Source of the DNA: Pantoea sp. Ap-967
Lineage (GTDB): Bacteria > Pseudomonadota > Gammaproteobacteria > Pseudomonadales > Pseudomonadaceae
Direction: 5' to 3'
Assembly: GCF_011752565.1 (NCBI RefSeq)
Contig: NZ_VWXK01000008.1
Span: 1-64,000 of the forward strand
Length of the DNA: 64,000 bases
Below the pieces are notes generated by a model that ran no database searches, was not told the origin of the DNA, and was given only the letters and a program-made list of their open reading frames with translations. Positions 1 to 10,244 of this stretch are shown one piece after another. How positions within the stretch are numbered: the stretch's first letter is position 1; each line of letters begins with the position of its first letter. The translations under genes and the position numbers were made by a program.

Positions 1-243
1 CCAGTGCCGGTTACGATCTCTGTCCCGCGCGCTCGAACCCTAACAAAGCAAAAGGCGTCTGGCCCTAACGGGCCAGACGCCTTTTCTTTTGCAAAATGTC
101 AGCGCCAACGCAGATATGAAGTCGTGCACCATCATGTTTGCTGCGCGACAGCGCAGCCCCAAGAGGGCTGGGTGATCTCCTACAGGTAATCGTATTGCGC
201 AGGGTTGGGTGATCTCCTGCGCGAGCGAGTGGGTTCGATACGG
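1..243. other. Upstream edge, no gene supported
   Basis: Apart from the terminator at 50-90 I see nothing convincing here. A short open frame from position 4 runs straight through the terminator hairpin and has no plausible ribosome binding site. The stretch from about 100 to 243 separates that terminator from the 3' end of yaaA. Confidence 0.5.
50..90 (+). terminator. Rho-independent terminator
   Basis: A GC-rich stem (AAAGGCGTCTGGCCC pairing with GGGCCAGACGCCTTT, loop TAAC) is followed by a T-rich run. It probably ends a plus-strand gene that lies before the window. The A-run on the left would let it work in both directions. Confidence 0.85.
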
Positions 244-1023
244 TCAGTCAGCCGGGTGATCGCGCAGGAACACCAGGTGATCCGCCTTCGACTGCTCGGC
301 ACTGTAGTAGTACCCCTGCACATCGAACTGCTTGAGCTGCTGCGGGTCGTTGACCCGCTCCTGGATCACGAAGCGGCTCATCATGCCGCGGGCTTTCTTG
401 GCGTAGAAGCTGATGATCTTGTACTGGCCGTTCTTCCAGTCCTTGAAGTCGACGTTGATTACCCGGCCCTTGAGGGCGCTGCGCTTCACCGCGCTGAAGT
501 ATTCGTTGCTGGCCAGGTTCAGCAGCAGGTCGTCACCCTGGTCGGCCAGGGCCTGGTTCAGCCATTCGCTGATGCGCGTGCCCCAGAAGGCGTACAGGTC
601 CTTGCCGCGGGCGTTGGCCAGCTTGGTGCCCATTTCCAGGCGGTAGGGCTGCATCAGGTCCAGCGGGCGCAGCAGGCCGTAAAGGCCCGACAGCATGCGC
701 AGGTGGTCCTGGGCGTAGCTGAAGTCATCGTCGGCCAGGGTTTCGGCGTCCAGGCCGGTGTACACGTCGCCCTTGAACGCCAGCAACGCCTGCTTGGCAT
801 TGGCCGGGGTGAAGTCCGGGGTCCAGCTGCCGAAACGCGCGGCGTTCAGGCCGGCGAGCTTGTCGGACAGGTGCATCAGTTCGCTGATCTGCGCCGGCGA
901 CAGCTCGCGCAGTTGCAGGATCAGTGCCTGGGAATCGTCCAGATACTGCGGCAGGGTGAAGCGGTCGGTGACCGGCTTGGTGTCGTAATCGAGGGTCTTG
1001 GCGGGGGAAATCACCGTCAGCAT
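244..1023 (-). CDS. yaaA: Peroxide stress protein YaaA (UPF0246)
   Basis: 259 aa, the usual family length. The N-terminus [17 protein letters not shown] is the family signature, so I start there rather than at an upstream ATG that would add 26 unconserved residues. YaaA limits intracellular free iron and so protects DNA and proteins from hydrogen peroxide; in E. coli it is under OxyR, and it binds DNA. Conserved stretches include the [11 protein letters not shown] core and the C-terminal FYAKKARG motif. It is transcribed towards the window edge, with its 5' end 136 bp from a divergent secreted-protein gene. No OxyR site was identified by eye. Confidence 0.95.
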   Translation of the reverse strand: MLTVISPAKTLDYDTKPVTDRFTLPQYLDDSQALILQLRELSPAQISELMHLSDKLAGLNAARFGSWTPDFTPANAKQALLAFKGDVYTGLDAETLADDDFSYAQDHLRMLSGLYGLLRPLDLMQPYRLEMGTKLANARGKDLYAFWGTRISEWLNQALADQGDDLLLNLASNEYFSAVKRSALKGRVINVDFKDWKNGQYKIISFYAKKARGMMSRFVIQERVNDPQQLKQFDVQGYYYSAEQSKADHLVFLRDHPAD

Positions 1024-1159
1024 CGGGTCGGCTCCTGGCATCGTTGGCGGCAATTCTACGGGGTGGGCCCGGCAAGTCCAATCTATGCCGACGATAGTCA
1101 CAGACCATCGCCTTTCCAGGCGCTATAGTGCCCGTTTGGCTGTCACGGAGAGACTCATC

Positions 1160-2287
1160 GTGCGTATTGCCGTTGCCTTGCTGGCCACCTTGCTGAGCCT
1201 GGCCGCCCAGGCCGCCCCCATTCCCCCCGCCAGCATCGACCGCAGCCTGTGGCCTGAACAGCTGGACAGCCCGGCCTTGTTCGATGTGGCTTCGCGTGCC
1301 GAAATCCTCTCCTTTGCCCGGGTGCTGCATGAAAGCGAGCTGCTCAGCGATGGCGCATTGGCTGCGCGCCTGGGCTTGCGCCAGATCAACTTGCAGAAGA
1401 TCCGCGCCGTGCGGGCCCAGATGTGGCAGCGGCTGTGGCAGGGCTACCAGCAGGCGCAGCTTAGCTGCGAGCAGGATGCCTCGTTCTGCTACCTGGTCGA
1501 CTCCATGGCGGATTTACGCACCAAAGCCGCCACATTCGCCACCGATGTCGGCGAGTTCTATACCGGGTGGGTCGAGCCCAGCCATCAGTTCCACGTTCGC
1601 TACCTGGACGAGCAACTGCGCAAGGCCGCGCTGCTTCCGCAAACCACCAGCGAGGTGGAGCGCCTTTCCAGCCGTGAGCGCAATGGCGATGAATTGAACG
1701 ACCGCATGTTCCTGCTGACCTTCGTTGGCGGCCCAGGGCCCGATGGCGGCAGCACCGATGCCCTGGCCGAATACCTGCGCAGCCAGAAATTGCAGGGCAC
1801 CTTCTTCGTGCTGGGCAACCGCGTGCAGCAACGCCGTGACAGCGGCCCGGCCAATGCGTTGGGGCAGTTGTATGCCGGGCAATGCGTGGGGATCCAGGGT
1901 TGGGAATACCGCTCGCACGCCCAGTGGCAAGGCTGGCAGGACTCGATCCGGCGCGCCCAGGCGCGGGTCCAGGCCGACTTGCCCGAGCAGTACGTGCCCT
2001 TGTTCCGCCCGCCCTACGGGCAGCGCCGGGCCGATGGCGAGGCGTTCATGGCCAGCCAGCAGTTGCAGGTTTCCCTGTGGGATATCGATGCCCAGGACGA
2101 CGGCCCGCTGACCGCCGAGGGCTCGGCCCAGCGCGTGATCACCCTGATGCTGCTGTGGCGCAAGGGCGTGATCCAGCTGCACGACACCTTGCCCAATGCG
2201 CAACCGGCCGTGGAGTGGTTGCTGCGCAACACGGCGCAAAGCGGGATCGGTTGGGAGGACTGCCGCGATTACGCTTATCGCGAATAG
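1160..2287 (+). CDS. Secreted polysaccharide-deacetylase-like protein, active site degenerate
   Basis: 375 aa from a GTG start with GGAG about 10 nt upstream. Starting here places a clean signal peptide (hydrophobic residues 3-16, AQAAP cleavage region) at the N-terminus, so the protein is probably periplasmic or exported. Residues 1-180 are a helical region of unknown function; the rest follows the NodB/CE4 fold. CE4 motif 1, normally TFDDGP, reads TFVGGP around residue 189, so both aspartates (catalytic base and metal ligand) are gone. The second motif, normally H(S/T)xxH, reads EYRSH and keeps only one histidine. Later motifs RPPYG and LHD survive. I infer a non-catalytic or altered-chemistry family member; the coding frame is intact, so it is not a pseudogene. 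Confidence 0.85.
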   Translation: MRIAVALLATLLSLAAQAAPIPPASIDRSLWPEQLDSPALFDVASRAEILSFARVLHESELLSDGALAARLGLRQINLQKIRAVRAQMWQRLWQGYQQAQLSCEQDASFCYLVDSMADLRTKAATFATDVGEFYTGWVEPSHQFHVRYLDEQLRKAALLPQTTSEVERLSSRERNGDELNDRMFLLTFVGGPGPDGGSTDALAEYLRSQKLQGTFFVLGNRVQQRRDSGPANALGQLYAGQCVGIQGWEYRSHAQWQGWQDSIRRAQARVQADLPEQYVPLFRPPYGQRRADGEAFMASQQLQVSLWDIDAQDDGPLTAEGSAQRVITLMLLWRKGVIQLHDTLPNAQPAVEWLLRNTAQSGIGWEDCRDYAYRE

Positions 2288-2567
2288 GGGTATGACTTCT
2301 GACTGTAGACCCCCCAGGGGGCGTCGCCAAGGCCTCTTCGTCATTCGGAAAAATAAACTTCAAAAACACGTAAAAATGCTTTTTCCGGTCATGGCTTTTG
2401 CGGTATGAAGAAACCAGACAGCCGATTCCTGCAGCACAGGTGGCGTCATCCAGGCCCACCTCGGCAGGTTCGCTTCCCGCCCGTAACAACGCGGATACGG
2501 GAAGACCGGCAGTCACTCTGCGGCGCAACAGACCTCGCCGTGTGGCTTCGACATAAGGTGACCGAGT
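2288..2567. other. Intergenic region before phoH-like gene
   Basis: This 280-bp gap holds no supportable gene. Its first half is AT-rich (about 2345-2400) and could carry the promoter of the PhoH gene; the second half is GC-rich with short inverted repeats. I compared it with cobalamin riboswitch elements and found no match. Confidence 0.4.
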
Positions 2568-3962
2568 ATGGATGACCAAGGACGCAACCCTTCCTCCAGC
2601 AAGCCAATCCTCTATGTGCTCGATACCAACGTCCTGATTCACGACCCCAACGCATTGCTCAACTTCGAGGAGCACCACGTCGCCATTCCCATGACGGTGC
2701 TGGAGGAACTCGACAAGCTCAAGACTGGCAAACAGACCATCGCCGCCGAATGCCGCCAGGCCATCCGCCTGATCGACCAGACCCTCGGTGACGCCTCGCC
2801 CAGCGATGTCGAGCAGGGCGTGCCGATCCAGCGGGGCAAGAGCGGGCCCAAGGGCTTCCTGTCGATTCTGATGAGCCCGCGCAACGAACCCAGCAAGTTG
2901 CTGCCCGAACACCTCAACGACAACATCATCATCAACACCCTGCTCGAAGTCCGTAGCCGGCGCACCGACCTGGACGTGGTGCTGGTCACCAAGGATATCA
3001 ACATGCGCCTGAAGGCGCGTGCCTGCGGGATCGCCGCCGAGGACTACAGCACTGACCAGCTGGTTGACGACGTGTCCTTGCTGTCCAAGGGCTATCACTC
3101 GGTCAGCGGGTCGTTCTGGGACCGCGTGAGCAAGGTCGATACCCGCCAGGAGCGTGGCCGCACCTGGCATCGGGTGCAGATGATCGACAACCTGCCTGCG
3201 GTGCACATCAACGAGTTCATCATTGACGAGCAAGGGTTCGTCGGCTGGGTAAAAGGTATCCGCAACGACGAACTGCTGCTGCTCGACCTGCACCAGGAAC
3301 CGCTGCTGCACCAGGAGGCCTGGGGCCTGAAACCTCGGGACATCCACCAGAGCCTGGCGCTGTTCGCCCTGCTTGACCCGGATATCCACCTGGTCAACCT
3401 GACCGGCGCCGCCGGTTCCGGCAAGACCATCCTGGCCCTGGCCGCGGCCATCGAGCAAACCATGGTCAGCAAGCGCTACCGGCGCATCATCGCCACCCGC
3501 AGCGTGCAGGGGCTGGACCAGGAAATCGGCTTCCTGCCGGGCACCGAGGCGGAGAAAATGGAGCCTTGGCTGGGCGCCATCACCGACAACCTCGAAGCCT
3601 TGCACATGGATGACGAGAGCACCCATGGCAGCGTGGAATACATCCTTGAGCGGGTACCGCTGCAGTTCAAATCGCTGAACTACATTCGCGGGCGCAGTTT
3701 CCAGCAGAGCCTGATCCTGATCGACGAGTGCCAGAACCTGACACCGCACCAGATGAAGACCATCATCACCCGGGCCGGCTCGGGCTCCAAGGTGGTGTGC
3801 CTGGGTAACCTGGCACAGATCGACACGCCGTACCTGTCCGCGACCAGCTCGGGCCTGACCTACCTGACCGAGCGCTTCAAGGACTTCCCCCATGGCGTGC
3901 ACATCACCCTGCAGGGTGTGCCACGTTCGGTGCTGGCCGAGTACGCCGAGTCTCACTTGTAA
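2568..3962 (+). CDS. PIN domain-PhoH family ATPase
   Basis: 464 aa with AAGGTGA just upstream of the ATG. Residues about 12-150 form a PIN nuclease domain opening with [10 protein letters not shown] and carrying further acidic positions. Residues about 245-460 form a PhoH-type P-loop ATPase, with Walker A GAAGSGKT and Walker [10 protein letters not shown]. This two-domain layout is the PhoH2 / B. subtilis YlaK type, thought to couple RNA unwinding to RNase activity. That role comes from family knowledge and is not shown for this gene. It is followed by a long REP palindrome and then moaC, so it is probably transcribed alone. Confidence 0.92.
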   Translation: MDDQGRNPSSSKPILYVLDTNVLIHDPNALLNFEEHHVAIPMTVLEELDKLKTGKQTIAAECRQAIRLIDQTLGDASPSDVEQGVPIQRGKSGPKGFLSILMSPRNEPSKLLPEHLNDNIIINTLLEVRSRRTDLDVVLVTKDINMRLKARACGIAAEDYSTDQLVDDVSLLSKGYHSVSGSFWDRVSKVDTRQERGRTWHRVQMIDNLPAVHINEFIIDEQGFVGWVKGIRNDELLLLDLHQEPLLHQEAWGLKPRDIHQSLALFALLDPDIHLVNLTGAAGSGKTILALAAAIEQTMVSKRYRRIIATRSVQGLDQEIGFLPGTEAEKMEPWLGAITDNLEALHMDDESTHGSVEYILERVPLQFKSLNYIRGRSFQQSLILIDECQNLTPHQMKTIITRAGSGSKVVCLGNLAQIDTPYLSATSSGLTYLTERFKDFPHGVHITLQGVPRSVLAEYAESHL

Positions 3963-3970
3963 CCGCCTCT

Positions 3971-4028
3971 GGCCTCTTCGCGGGGCAAGCCCGCTCTTGT
4001 AGGAGCGGGCTTGCCCCGCGAAGAGGCC
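3971..4028. repeat. REP element, 26-bp perfect inverted repeat
   Basis: Arms 3971-3996 and 4003-4028 are exact reverse complements around a six-base loop TTGTAG. The arm contains the GGAGCGGGCTTGCCCCGCGAAG unit seen elsewhere in the window. It lies between the PhoH gene and moaC and would fold as a very stable hairpin in either transcript. Confidence 0.9.
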
Positions 4029-4105
4029 GGACCTGCCGATACATATCTCTGCGCAAACCTGACCCACGGGTTTACACTGCGGACTCCCTCCACAGGAGCA
4101 GAGCA

Positions 4106-4576
4106 GTGCTGACACATCTTGATTCCCAGGGGCGCGCCAACATGGTCGACGTCACCGAAAAGGCCGTGACCGAGCGCGAGGCCGTGGCCGAGGCGCGGGT
4201 GCGGATGTTGCCGCAGACCTTGCAGATGATCGTCGATGGCGAGCACCCCAAGGGCGATGTGTTCGCCGTAGCCCGCATTGCCGGCATCCAGGCGGCGAAG
4301 AAGACCAGCGACCTGATTCCGCTGTGCCATCCGCTGATGCTGACCAGCGTCAAGGTCGAGCTTGGCGCCGATGGCCAGGATGCGGTGCGCATCGTCGCCC
4401 GTTGCAAGCTGGCGGGGCAGACCGGGGTGGAGATGGAGGCACTGACAGCCGCCAGCGTAGCCGCGCTGACGATCTACGACATGTGCAAGGCGGTGGACAA
4501 GGGCATGGTCATCGAGCAGGTGCGCCTGCTGGAAAAAGTCGGTGGCAAGAGCGGCCACTACAAGGTGGAGGCGTGA
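4106..4576 (+). CDS. moaC: Cyclic pyranopterin monophosphate synthase MoaC
   Basis: 156 aa from a GTG start with AGGAG at 4094-4098. MoaC makes cyclic pyranopterin monophosphate from the MoaA product in molybdenum cofactor synthesis, in the cytoplasm. Family landmarks include MVDVTEK near the N-terminus, LIPLCHPL, and the C-terminal [10 protein letters not shown] region, with the conserved Asp and Lys of the active site. The stop overlaps the moaD start by one base (TGATG). moaC, moaD and moaE form one tight operon; moaA and moaB are not in this window. Confidence 0.97.
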   Translation: MLTHLDSQGRANMVDVTEKAVTEREAVAEARVRMLPQTLQMIVDGEHPKGDVFAVARIAGIQAAKKTSDLIPLCHPLMLTSVKVELGADGQDAVRIVARCKLAGQTGVEMEALTAASVAALTIYDMCKAVDKGMVIEQVRLLEKVGGKSGHYKVEA

Positions 4577-4821
4577 TGAAGGTCAAGGTGATGTATTTCG
4601 CCCGTTACCGGGAGTTGCTGGGCATCGATGCCGAGCGCCTGGACGGCGAGTTCAAGGTACTCGACGATGTGCGCCAGGCCCTGCTGGCCAAGGGTGGGCA
4701 CTATGCGGTGCTGGCCGAACAGAACCTGATGTGCGCGCGCAATGAAGAGCTGTGCCGGCTTGACGAGCCGCTGGAGGAGGGCGACGACGTGGCGTTCTTC
4801 CCACCGGTGACCGGGGGTTGA
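4576..4821 (+). CDS. moaD: Molybdopterin synthase small subunit MoaD
   Basis: 81 aa, ubiquitin-like, ending in the required Gly-Gly (VTGG) that is thiocarboxylated to carry sulfur into molybdopterin. The ATG overlaps the moaC stop by one base, so translation is probably coupled. The central DVAFFPPVTGG segment is typical of the family. Its partner moaE follows two bases later, matching their heterotetramer. Length is normal for MoaD. Confidence 0.96.
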   Translation: MKVKVMYFARYRELLGIDAERLDGEFKVLDDVRQALLAKGGHYAVLAEQNLMCARNEELCRLDEPLEEGDDVAFFPPVTGG

Positions 4822-4823
4822 GC

Positions 4824-5270
4824 ATGGCCGTTCGAGTGCAAGAGGCGCCGTTCGACCCGGGGGCTGAAACCAATGCCATGCATGCGGCGAACGTGGGTGT
4901 GGGCGCCGTGGTCGGTTTCGTTGGCTATGTGCGCGATTTCAACGATGGCCGGGAAGTGGCGGGGATGTTTCTCGAACACTACCCGGGCATGACCGAGAAG
5001 GCCTTGGGCAAGATCGTGGCCGAAGCCGAGCAGCGTTGGCCGTTGCTCAAGGTCGAGGTGTTGCACCGCATCGGGGCGCTGGAGCCGGGTGAGCCGATCG
5101 TGTTCGTTGGCGTGGCCAGTGCTCACCGGCAGGCCGCGTTCGAGGCCTGCAACTTCATCATGGATTACCTGAAAACCCGCGCGCCGTTCTGGAAGAAGGA
5201 AACGACCCAGGAAGGGCCAAGGTGGGTGGAAGGCAGGCAAAGCGACCAGGACGCCGCTGGGCGTTGGTAG
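4824..5270 (+). CDS. moaE: Molybdopterin synthase catalytic subunit MoaE
   Basis: 148 aa. I chose the ATG at 4824, two bases after the moaD stop; an in-frame TTG six bases earlier is possible. MoaE converts cyclic pyranopterin monophosphate to molybdopterin with sulfur from MoaD. Visible family elements are GAVVGFVGYVRDFNDG, LEHYPGMTEKAL, HRIGALEPGE, VASAHRQAAF and the C-terminal KTRAPFWKKE segment carrying the conserved lysines. It is the last gene of moaCDE, followed by a REP pair and the convergent rhlB gene. Confidence 0.96.
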   Translation: MAVRVQEAPFDPGAETNAMHAANVGVGAVVGFVGYVRDFNDGREVAGMFLEHYPGMTEKALGKIVAEAEQRWPLLKVEVLHRIGALEPGEPIVFVGVASAHRQAAFEACNFIMDYLKTRAPFWKKETTQEGPRWVEGRQSDQDAAGRW

Positions 5271-5295
5271 CCCCTGACAGGCAGACACAGATTCC

Positions 5296-5377
5296 GTAGG
5301 AGCGAGCGCAGCTCGCGATACGCCGCCAGGCGTTCAGCGCCGCTGCGCGGCGCATCGCGAGCTGCGCTCGCTCCTAC
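5296..5377. repeat. REP pair (GAGCGCAGCTC type)
   Basis: Arms 5296-5319 and 5354-5377 are 24-bp perfect reverse complements (GTAGGAGCGAGCGCAGCTCGCGAT), each itself containing the palindrome CGAGCGCAGCTCG. The element sits between convergent moaE and rhlB, where it could serve as a bidirectional transcript end. Confidence 0.85.
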
Positions 5378-5399
5378 CAGGCCAGGTAAGGCCGGGCTT

Positions 5400-6872
5400 T
5401 CAGTGGTGCTTGCGCGGTACTGGCTTCAACAGCTCGTCCGGCGGCATTTCGCACTTGATCTTGCGTCCCAGCAACTCCTCGATCGCCGGCAGCTGGTACG
5501 AGTCATCCTCGCCGGCAAAGCTGATCGACACACCGCTGCTGCCCGCACGGCCGGTACGGCCAATGCGGTGCACGTAGTCATCCGGGTCTTCCGGCAGGGT
5601 GAAGTTGATCACGTGGCTGATGCCATCGATGTGAATCCCACGCCCGGCCACGTCGGTGGCCACCAGCACCGTAATGCGCCCCTCGCGGAAGTTCTCCAGG
5701 GTACGAATACGCTTGTGCTGCGGCACGTCGCCCGACAGTTGCGCGGCATTGATGCCGTCGCGCACCAGCTTTTCCTCGATGCGCCGCACCTCGTCCTTGC
5801 GGTTGGCGAACACCATCACCCGTTCCCACTTGTTCTGGGTCACCAGGTTGTACAGCAGCTTGTACTTGTCGCTGCCGGCCACCGCATACACGTGCTGTTC
5901 CACGGTTTCGCTGGCAACGTTCTCCGGCTCGATCTCGACGATGGCCGGGTTGGTGGTCCACTGCTTGGCCAGGTTCATCACGTCATCGGTGAAGGTGGCG
6001 GAGAACAGCAGGGTCTGGCGCTCGCTCTTGGGCGGGGTCTGGCGGATGATCTGCCGCACCTGGGGGATGAAGCCCATGTCGAGCATGCGGTCGGCTTCGT
6101 CCAGCACCATCACCTCGACCATGTCCAGGTGCACCTCACCGCGCTGGTTGAAGTCCAGCAGGCGGCCCGGGGTGGCTACCAGGATGTCGCAGTGGCGCGC
6201 TTCCAGGGCCTTGAGCTGCTTGTCGAAGTCCATGCCGCCCACGAAGCTCATGACGTTCAGGCCGGTGTACTTGGTCAGGGCCACGGCGTCCTTGGCGATC
6301 TGGACCACCAGCTCGCGGGTTGGCGCGATGATCAGCGCCCGCGGCTCGCCCATGTAGCGTTCCTTGGGCGGTGGCGTCTGCTGCAGCTGGGAGATGATCG
6401 AGATCAGGAACGCGGCCGTCTTGCCGGTGCCGGTCTGGGCCCGGCCGATGGCGTCCTGGCCACGCAGGGTGAAGCCCAGCACCTGTGCCTGGATCGGCGT
6501 GCAGTACGGGAAACCGAGGTCGTGGATGGCGTGCATCAGCTCATTGGACAGCTTGAAGTCGTGGAAGCGGGTTTTCCCTTCCTGGGGCTCGACCACGAAA
6601 TCTTCAGGCTTCCACAGGCTGGCCTGTGGCTTGGGCTTGCGTTCGCGGCGCGGTTTGTCCTTGGCTGGTTTTTCCACCGGGGCCTCGGCAGCGACCGGCA
6701 CTTCAGCCTGGGCGGCGGGTTTGGCGCGAGGCGTGGCCGGCTTGGGGGCGGGGCTGGGCTCGGGCTGTGCGAGGGGCGCGGGCGCCGGTGGCGGCGTCAC
6801 GCTGGCAGCAGGAGCGACGGCCTGCGGCGCGGCGTCTCCCTTGCCGAATATTTTCTTGAGTGCCTTGAGCAC
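5400..6872 (-). CDS. rhlB: DEAD-box RNA helicase RhlB
   Basis: 490 aa. Residues 1-100 are a basic, Pro/Ala-rich extension after a short [13 protein letters not shown] start; the helicase core follows. Visible motifs include the Q motif ([13 protein letters not shown]), motif I AQTGTGKT, motif Ia PTRELV, motif II DEAD in [11 protein letters not shown], motif III SAT, motif [11 protein letters not shown] and motif [12 protein letters not shown]. RhlB-type helicases unwind structured RNA, in many bacteria as part of the RNA degradosome. The assignment to RhlB rather than another RhlE/SrmB-like paralogue rests on the core sequence and on synteny with the carboxylesterase and aap genes in Pseudomonas. 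Confidence 0.88.
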   Translation of the reverse strand: MLKALKKIFGKGDAAPQAVAPAASVTPPPAPAPLAQPEPSPAPKPATPRAKPAAQAEVPVAAEAPVEKPAKDKPRRERKPKPQASLWKPEDFVVEPQEGKTRFHDFKLSNELMHAIHDLGFPYCTPIQAQVLGFTLRGQDAIGRAQTGTGKTAAFLISIISQLQQTPPPKERYMGEPRALIIAPTRELVVQIAKDAVALTKYTGLNVMSFVGGMDFDKQLKALEARHCDILVATPGRLLDFNQRGEVHLDMVEVMVLDEADRMLDMGFIPQVRQIIRQTPPKSERQTLLFSATFTDDVMNLAKQWTTNPAIVEIEPENVASETVEQHVYAVAGSDKYKLLYNLVTQNKWERVMVFANRKDEVRRIEEKLVRDGINAAQLSGDVPQHKRIRTLENFREGRITVLVATDVAGRGIHIDGISHVINFTLPEDPDDYVHRIGRTGRAGSSGVSISFAGEDDSYQLPAIEELLGRKIKCEMPPDELLKPVPRKHH

Positions 6873-6972
6873 GATCGTCTCATCAACTGGTTAAGGAATG
6901 TACGCCGGGCAGTGTAATGCAAGAAATGGGCGCGGCGTAGCACAAAGCGCCCACAACGACAGGTGAACCGGC

Positions 6973-7960
<988 letters not shown>

Positions 7961-8989
7961 ATGAAGATGTTGAAAACCACCCTGGCAGTCCTGACCGCTG
8001 CCGCCGCGCTGGGCGCCGTGAGCAATGCCCAGGCCGGCGCCACCCTGGATGCGGTAAAGAAGAAGGGCTTCGTCCAGTGTGGCGTGAGCGACGGTCTTCC
8101 AGGCTTCTCGGTACCTGATGCGCAAGGCAAGATCGTCGGCATCGACGCTGACGTGTGCCGCGCCGTGGCCGCCGCCGTGTTCGGCGACGCGACCAAGGTC
8201 AAGTTCAGCCAGCTCAACGCCAAGGAACGCTTTACCGCGCTGCAATCGGGTGAAGTCGACGTGCTGTCGCGCAACACCACCTGGACCAGCTCGCGCGATG
8301 CTGGCATGGGCCTGGTGTTCGCCGGTGTCACCTACTACGACGGCGTGGGCTTCCTGGTGAACAAGAAGCTCGGCGTTTCCAGCGCCAAGGAGCTCGATGG
8401 CGCGACCATCTGCATCCAGGCCGGTACCACCACCGAGCTGAACGTGTCGGACTTCTTCCGCGCCAACAACCTGAAGTACACCCCGATCACCTTCGACACC
8501 TCCGACGAGAGCGCCAAGTCGCTGGAATCTGGCCGCTGCGACGTGCTGACCTCGGACAAGTCGCAGTTGTTCGCCCAGCGCTCCAAGCTGGCTGCGCCGG
8601 CCGACTACGTGGTGCTGCCGGAAACCATTTCCAAGGAACCGCTGGGCCCGGTGGTGCGCAAGGGCGATGAAGACTGGTTCAGCATCGTCAAGTGGACCCT
8701 GTTCGCCATGCTCAACGCCGAGGAGGCCGGCATCACCTCGAAGAATGTCGAGGCCGAAGCCAAGGCCACCAAGAACCCGGACGTCGCCCGCCTGCTGGGG
8801 GCCGACGGTGAGTATGGCAAGGACCTCAAGCTGCCCAAAGACTGGGTAGTGCAGATCGTCAAGCAAGTCGGCAACTACGGCGAAGTGTTCGAGAAGAACC
8901 TGGGCCAGAGCACCGACCTGAAGATCGACCGTGGCATGAACGCCCTGTGGAACAACGGCGGCATCCAGTACGCGCCCCCTGTGCGCTGA
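7961..8989 (+). CDS. aapJ: General L-amino acid ABC transporter, substrate-binding protein AapJ
   Basis: 342 aa with GGAGG ahead of the ATG. An N-terminal signal peptide (hydrophobic core residues 7-18, SNAQAGA cleavage region) sends it to the periplasm. The mature part is a family 3 solute-binding protein: GVSDGLPGFSVPD opening, GIDADVCRAVAAAVFGD, LQSGEVDVLSRNTTWT and RCDVLTSDKSQLFA. AapJ proteins bind a broad range of L-amino acids and deliver them to AapQM. It is first of four co-directional genes; a 10-bp stem hairpin separates it from aapQ, which would allow the binding protein to be made in excess. Confidence 0.95.
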   Translation: MKMLKTTLAVLTAAAALGAVSNAQAGATLDAVKKKGFVQCGVSDGLPGFSVPDAQGKIVGIDADVCRAVAAAVFGDATKVKFSQLNAKERFTALQSGEVDVLSRNTTWTSSRDAGMGLVFAGVTYYDGVGFLVNKKLGVSSAKELDGATICIQAGTTTELNVSDFFRANNLKYTPITFDTSDESAKSLESGRCDVLTSDKSQLFAQRSKLAAPADYVVLPETISKEPLGPVVRKGDEDWFSIVKWTLFAMLNAEEAGITSKNVEAEAKATKNPDVARLLGADGEYGKDLKLPKDWVVQIVKQVGNYGEVFEKNLGQSTDLKIDRGMNALWNNGGIQYAPPVR

Positions 8990-8997
8990 TGGTTGCA

Positions 8998-9024
8998 CCT
9001 GCGGCGGCATTCCGCCGCCGCAGG
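8998..9024 (+). promoter_or_regulatory. Intercistronic hairpin between aapJ and aapQ
   Basis: CCTGCGGCGG (8998-9007) pairs with CCGCCGCAGG (9015-9024) around a seven-base loop, without a following T-run. It is probably an mRNA-stabilising or attenuating hairpin rather than a full terminator, because the genes downstream need read-through. Confidence 0.6.
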
Positions 9025-9055
9025 TTGTTCGAATCCCTACTTTTCGGGGCACTTC

Positions 9056-10234
9056 ATGCAAAATCAAATCGGCGCACGAAAGGGCTTGTCCCTGAGCGAT
9101 CCACGTGTGCGCGCGTGGCTGTTCCAGGTTCTCACGATCATCTTCGTGGTGGGCCTGGGCTGGTACCTGTTCCACAACACGCAAACCAACCTGCAACACC
9201 GGGGCATCACCTCGGGCTTCGACTTCCTTGAACGCAGCGCCGGCTTCGGCATCGCCCAGCACCTGATTCCCTACGTGGAATCCGACAGCTATGCGCGGGT
9301 GTTCGTCATCGGCCTGCTCAACACCCTGCTGGTAACCTTCATCGGCGTGATCCTGGCTACCCTGCTGGGTTTCGTCATCGGTGTGGCGCGCTTGTCACCG
9401 AACTGGATGATCAACAAGCTGGCCACGGTGTATGTGGAAACCTTCCGCAACATTCCACCGCTGCTGCAGATCCTGTTCTGGTACTTCGCGGTGTTCCTGA
9501 CCCTGCCGGGGCCACGGGGCAGCATCAATATCGACGACACCTTCTTCATCAGCAACCGCGGCCTGAACATGCCCGGTGCTTCCATGGCCGAGGGCTTCTG
9601 GCCGTTCGCGGTGGCCGTGCTGGTGGCGCTGGTGGCCGTGGTGGCGATGGTGCGTTACGCCAACCGGCGCTTCGACGAAACCGGTGAGCCGTTCCACAAG
9701 TTCTGGGTGGGGCTGGCGCTGCTCGTGGTGATTCCCGGCGCCTGCGCGCTGCTGTTCGGCAGCCCGCTGCACTGGGAAGTGCCGCAGTTGAAAGGCTTCA
9801 ACTTCGTCGGTGGCTGGGTGCTGATTCCCGAACTGCTGGCGCTGACCCTGGCGCTGACCATCTACACGGCAGCCTTCATTGCCGAGATCGTGCGCTCCGG
9901 TATCCGCTCGGTGAGCCACGGCCAGACCGAAGCGGCCCACTCGCTGGGCCTGCGCGAGGGCCCAACCCTGCGCAAGGTGATCATCCCCCAGGCACTGCGG
10001 GTGATCATTCCGCCGCTGACCAGCCAGTACCTGAACCTGGCGAAGAACTCGTCGCTGGCAGCCGGTATCGGCTACCCAGAGATGGTTTCGCTGTTCGCAG
10101 GAACCGTGCTCAACCAGACCGGCCAGGCCATCGAGGTGATCGCCATCACCATGAGTGTCTATCTCGCCATCAGCATCAGCATTTCGCTGCTGATGAACTG
10201 GTACAACAAGCGCATCGCGCTGATCGAGCGGTGA
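9056..10234 (+). CDS. aapQ: Amino acid ABC transporter permease AapQ
   Basis: 392 aa starting MQNQIGARKGLSLSDPR, after the hairpin; an in-frame ATG 21 codons upstream would lie inside it. Inner-membrane permease of the HisMQ type with multiple hydrophobic segments and a long insertion in the middle, as is usual for AapQ. The binding-protein-dependent transport (EAA) signature is near the C-terminus in GQTEAAHSLGLREG followed by IIPQALRVIIPPL. It pairs with AapM to form the channel. It ends ten bases before aapM. Confidence 0.94.
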   Translation: MQNQIGARKGLSLSDPRVRAWLFQVLTIIFVVGLGWYLFHNTQTNLQHRGITSGFDFLERSAGFGIAQHLIPYVESDSYARVFVIGLLNTLLVTFIGVILATLLGFVIGVARLSPNWMINKLATVYVETFRNIPPLLQILFWYFAVFLTLPGPRGSINIDDTFFISNRGLNMPGASMAEGFWPFAVAVLVALVAVVAMVRYANRRFDETGEPFHKFWVGLALLVVIPGACALLFGSPLHWEVPQLKGFNFVGGWVLIPELLALTLALTIYTAAFIAEIVRSGIRSVSHGQTEAAHSLGLREGPTLRKVIIPQALRVIIPPLTSQYLNLAKNSSLAAGIGYPEMVSLFAGTVLNQTGQAIEVIAITMSVYLAISISISLLMNWYNKRIALIER

Positions 10235-10244
10235 GGATACGCCC

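Noticed and set aside
4-189. Short plus-strand open frame at the window start
   Set aside because: It runs through a clear terminator hairpin, has no ribosome binding site and no recognisable sequence.
998-1159. N-terminal extension of the deacetylase-like protein
   Set aside because: It overlaps the yaaA start and would bury the signal peptide; the GTG at 1160 has a proper ribosome binding site.
2440-2560. Possible cobalamin-type riboswitch upstream of the PhoH gene
   Set aside because: A short GGGAAG-like piece is present, but the conserved B12-box and surrounding elements are not, and the gene has no cobalamin role.
2139-4115. 658-codon open frame antisense to the PhoH gene
   Set aside because: A GC-rich antisense shadow: the plus strand encodes a well-defined PIN-PhoH protein, and the antisense product is low-complexity Gln/Val/His-rich.
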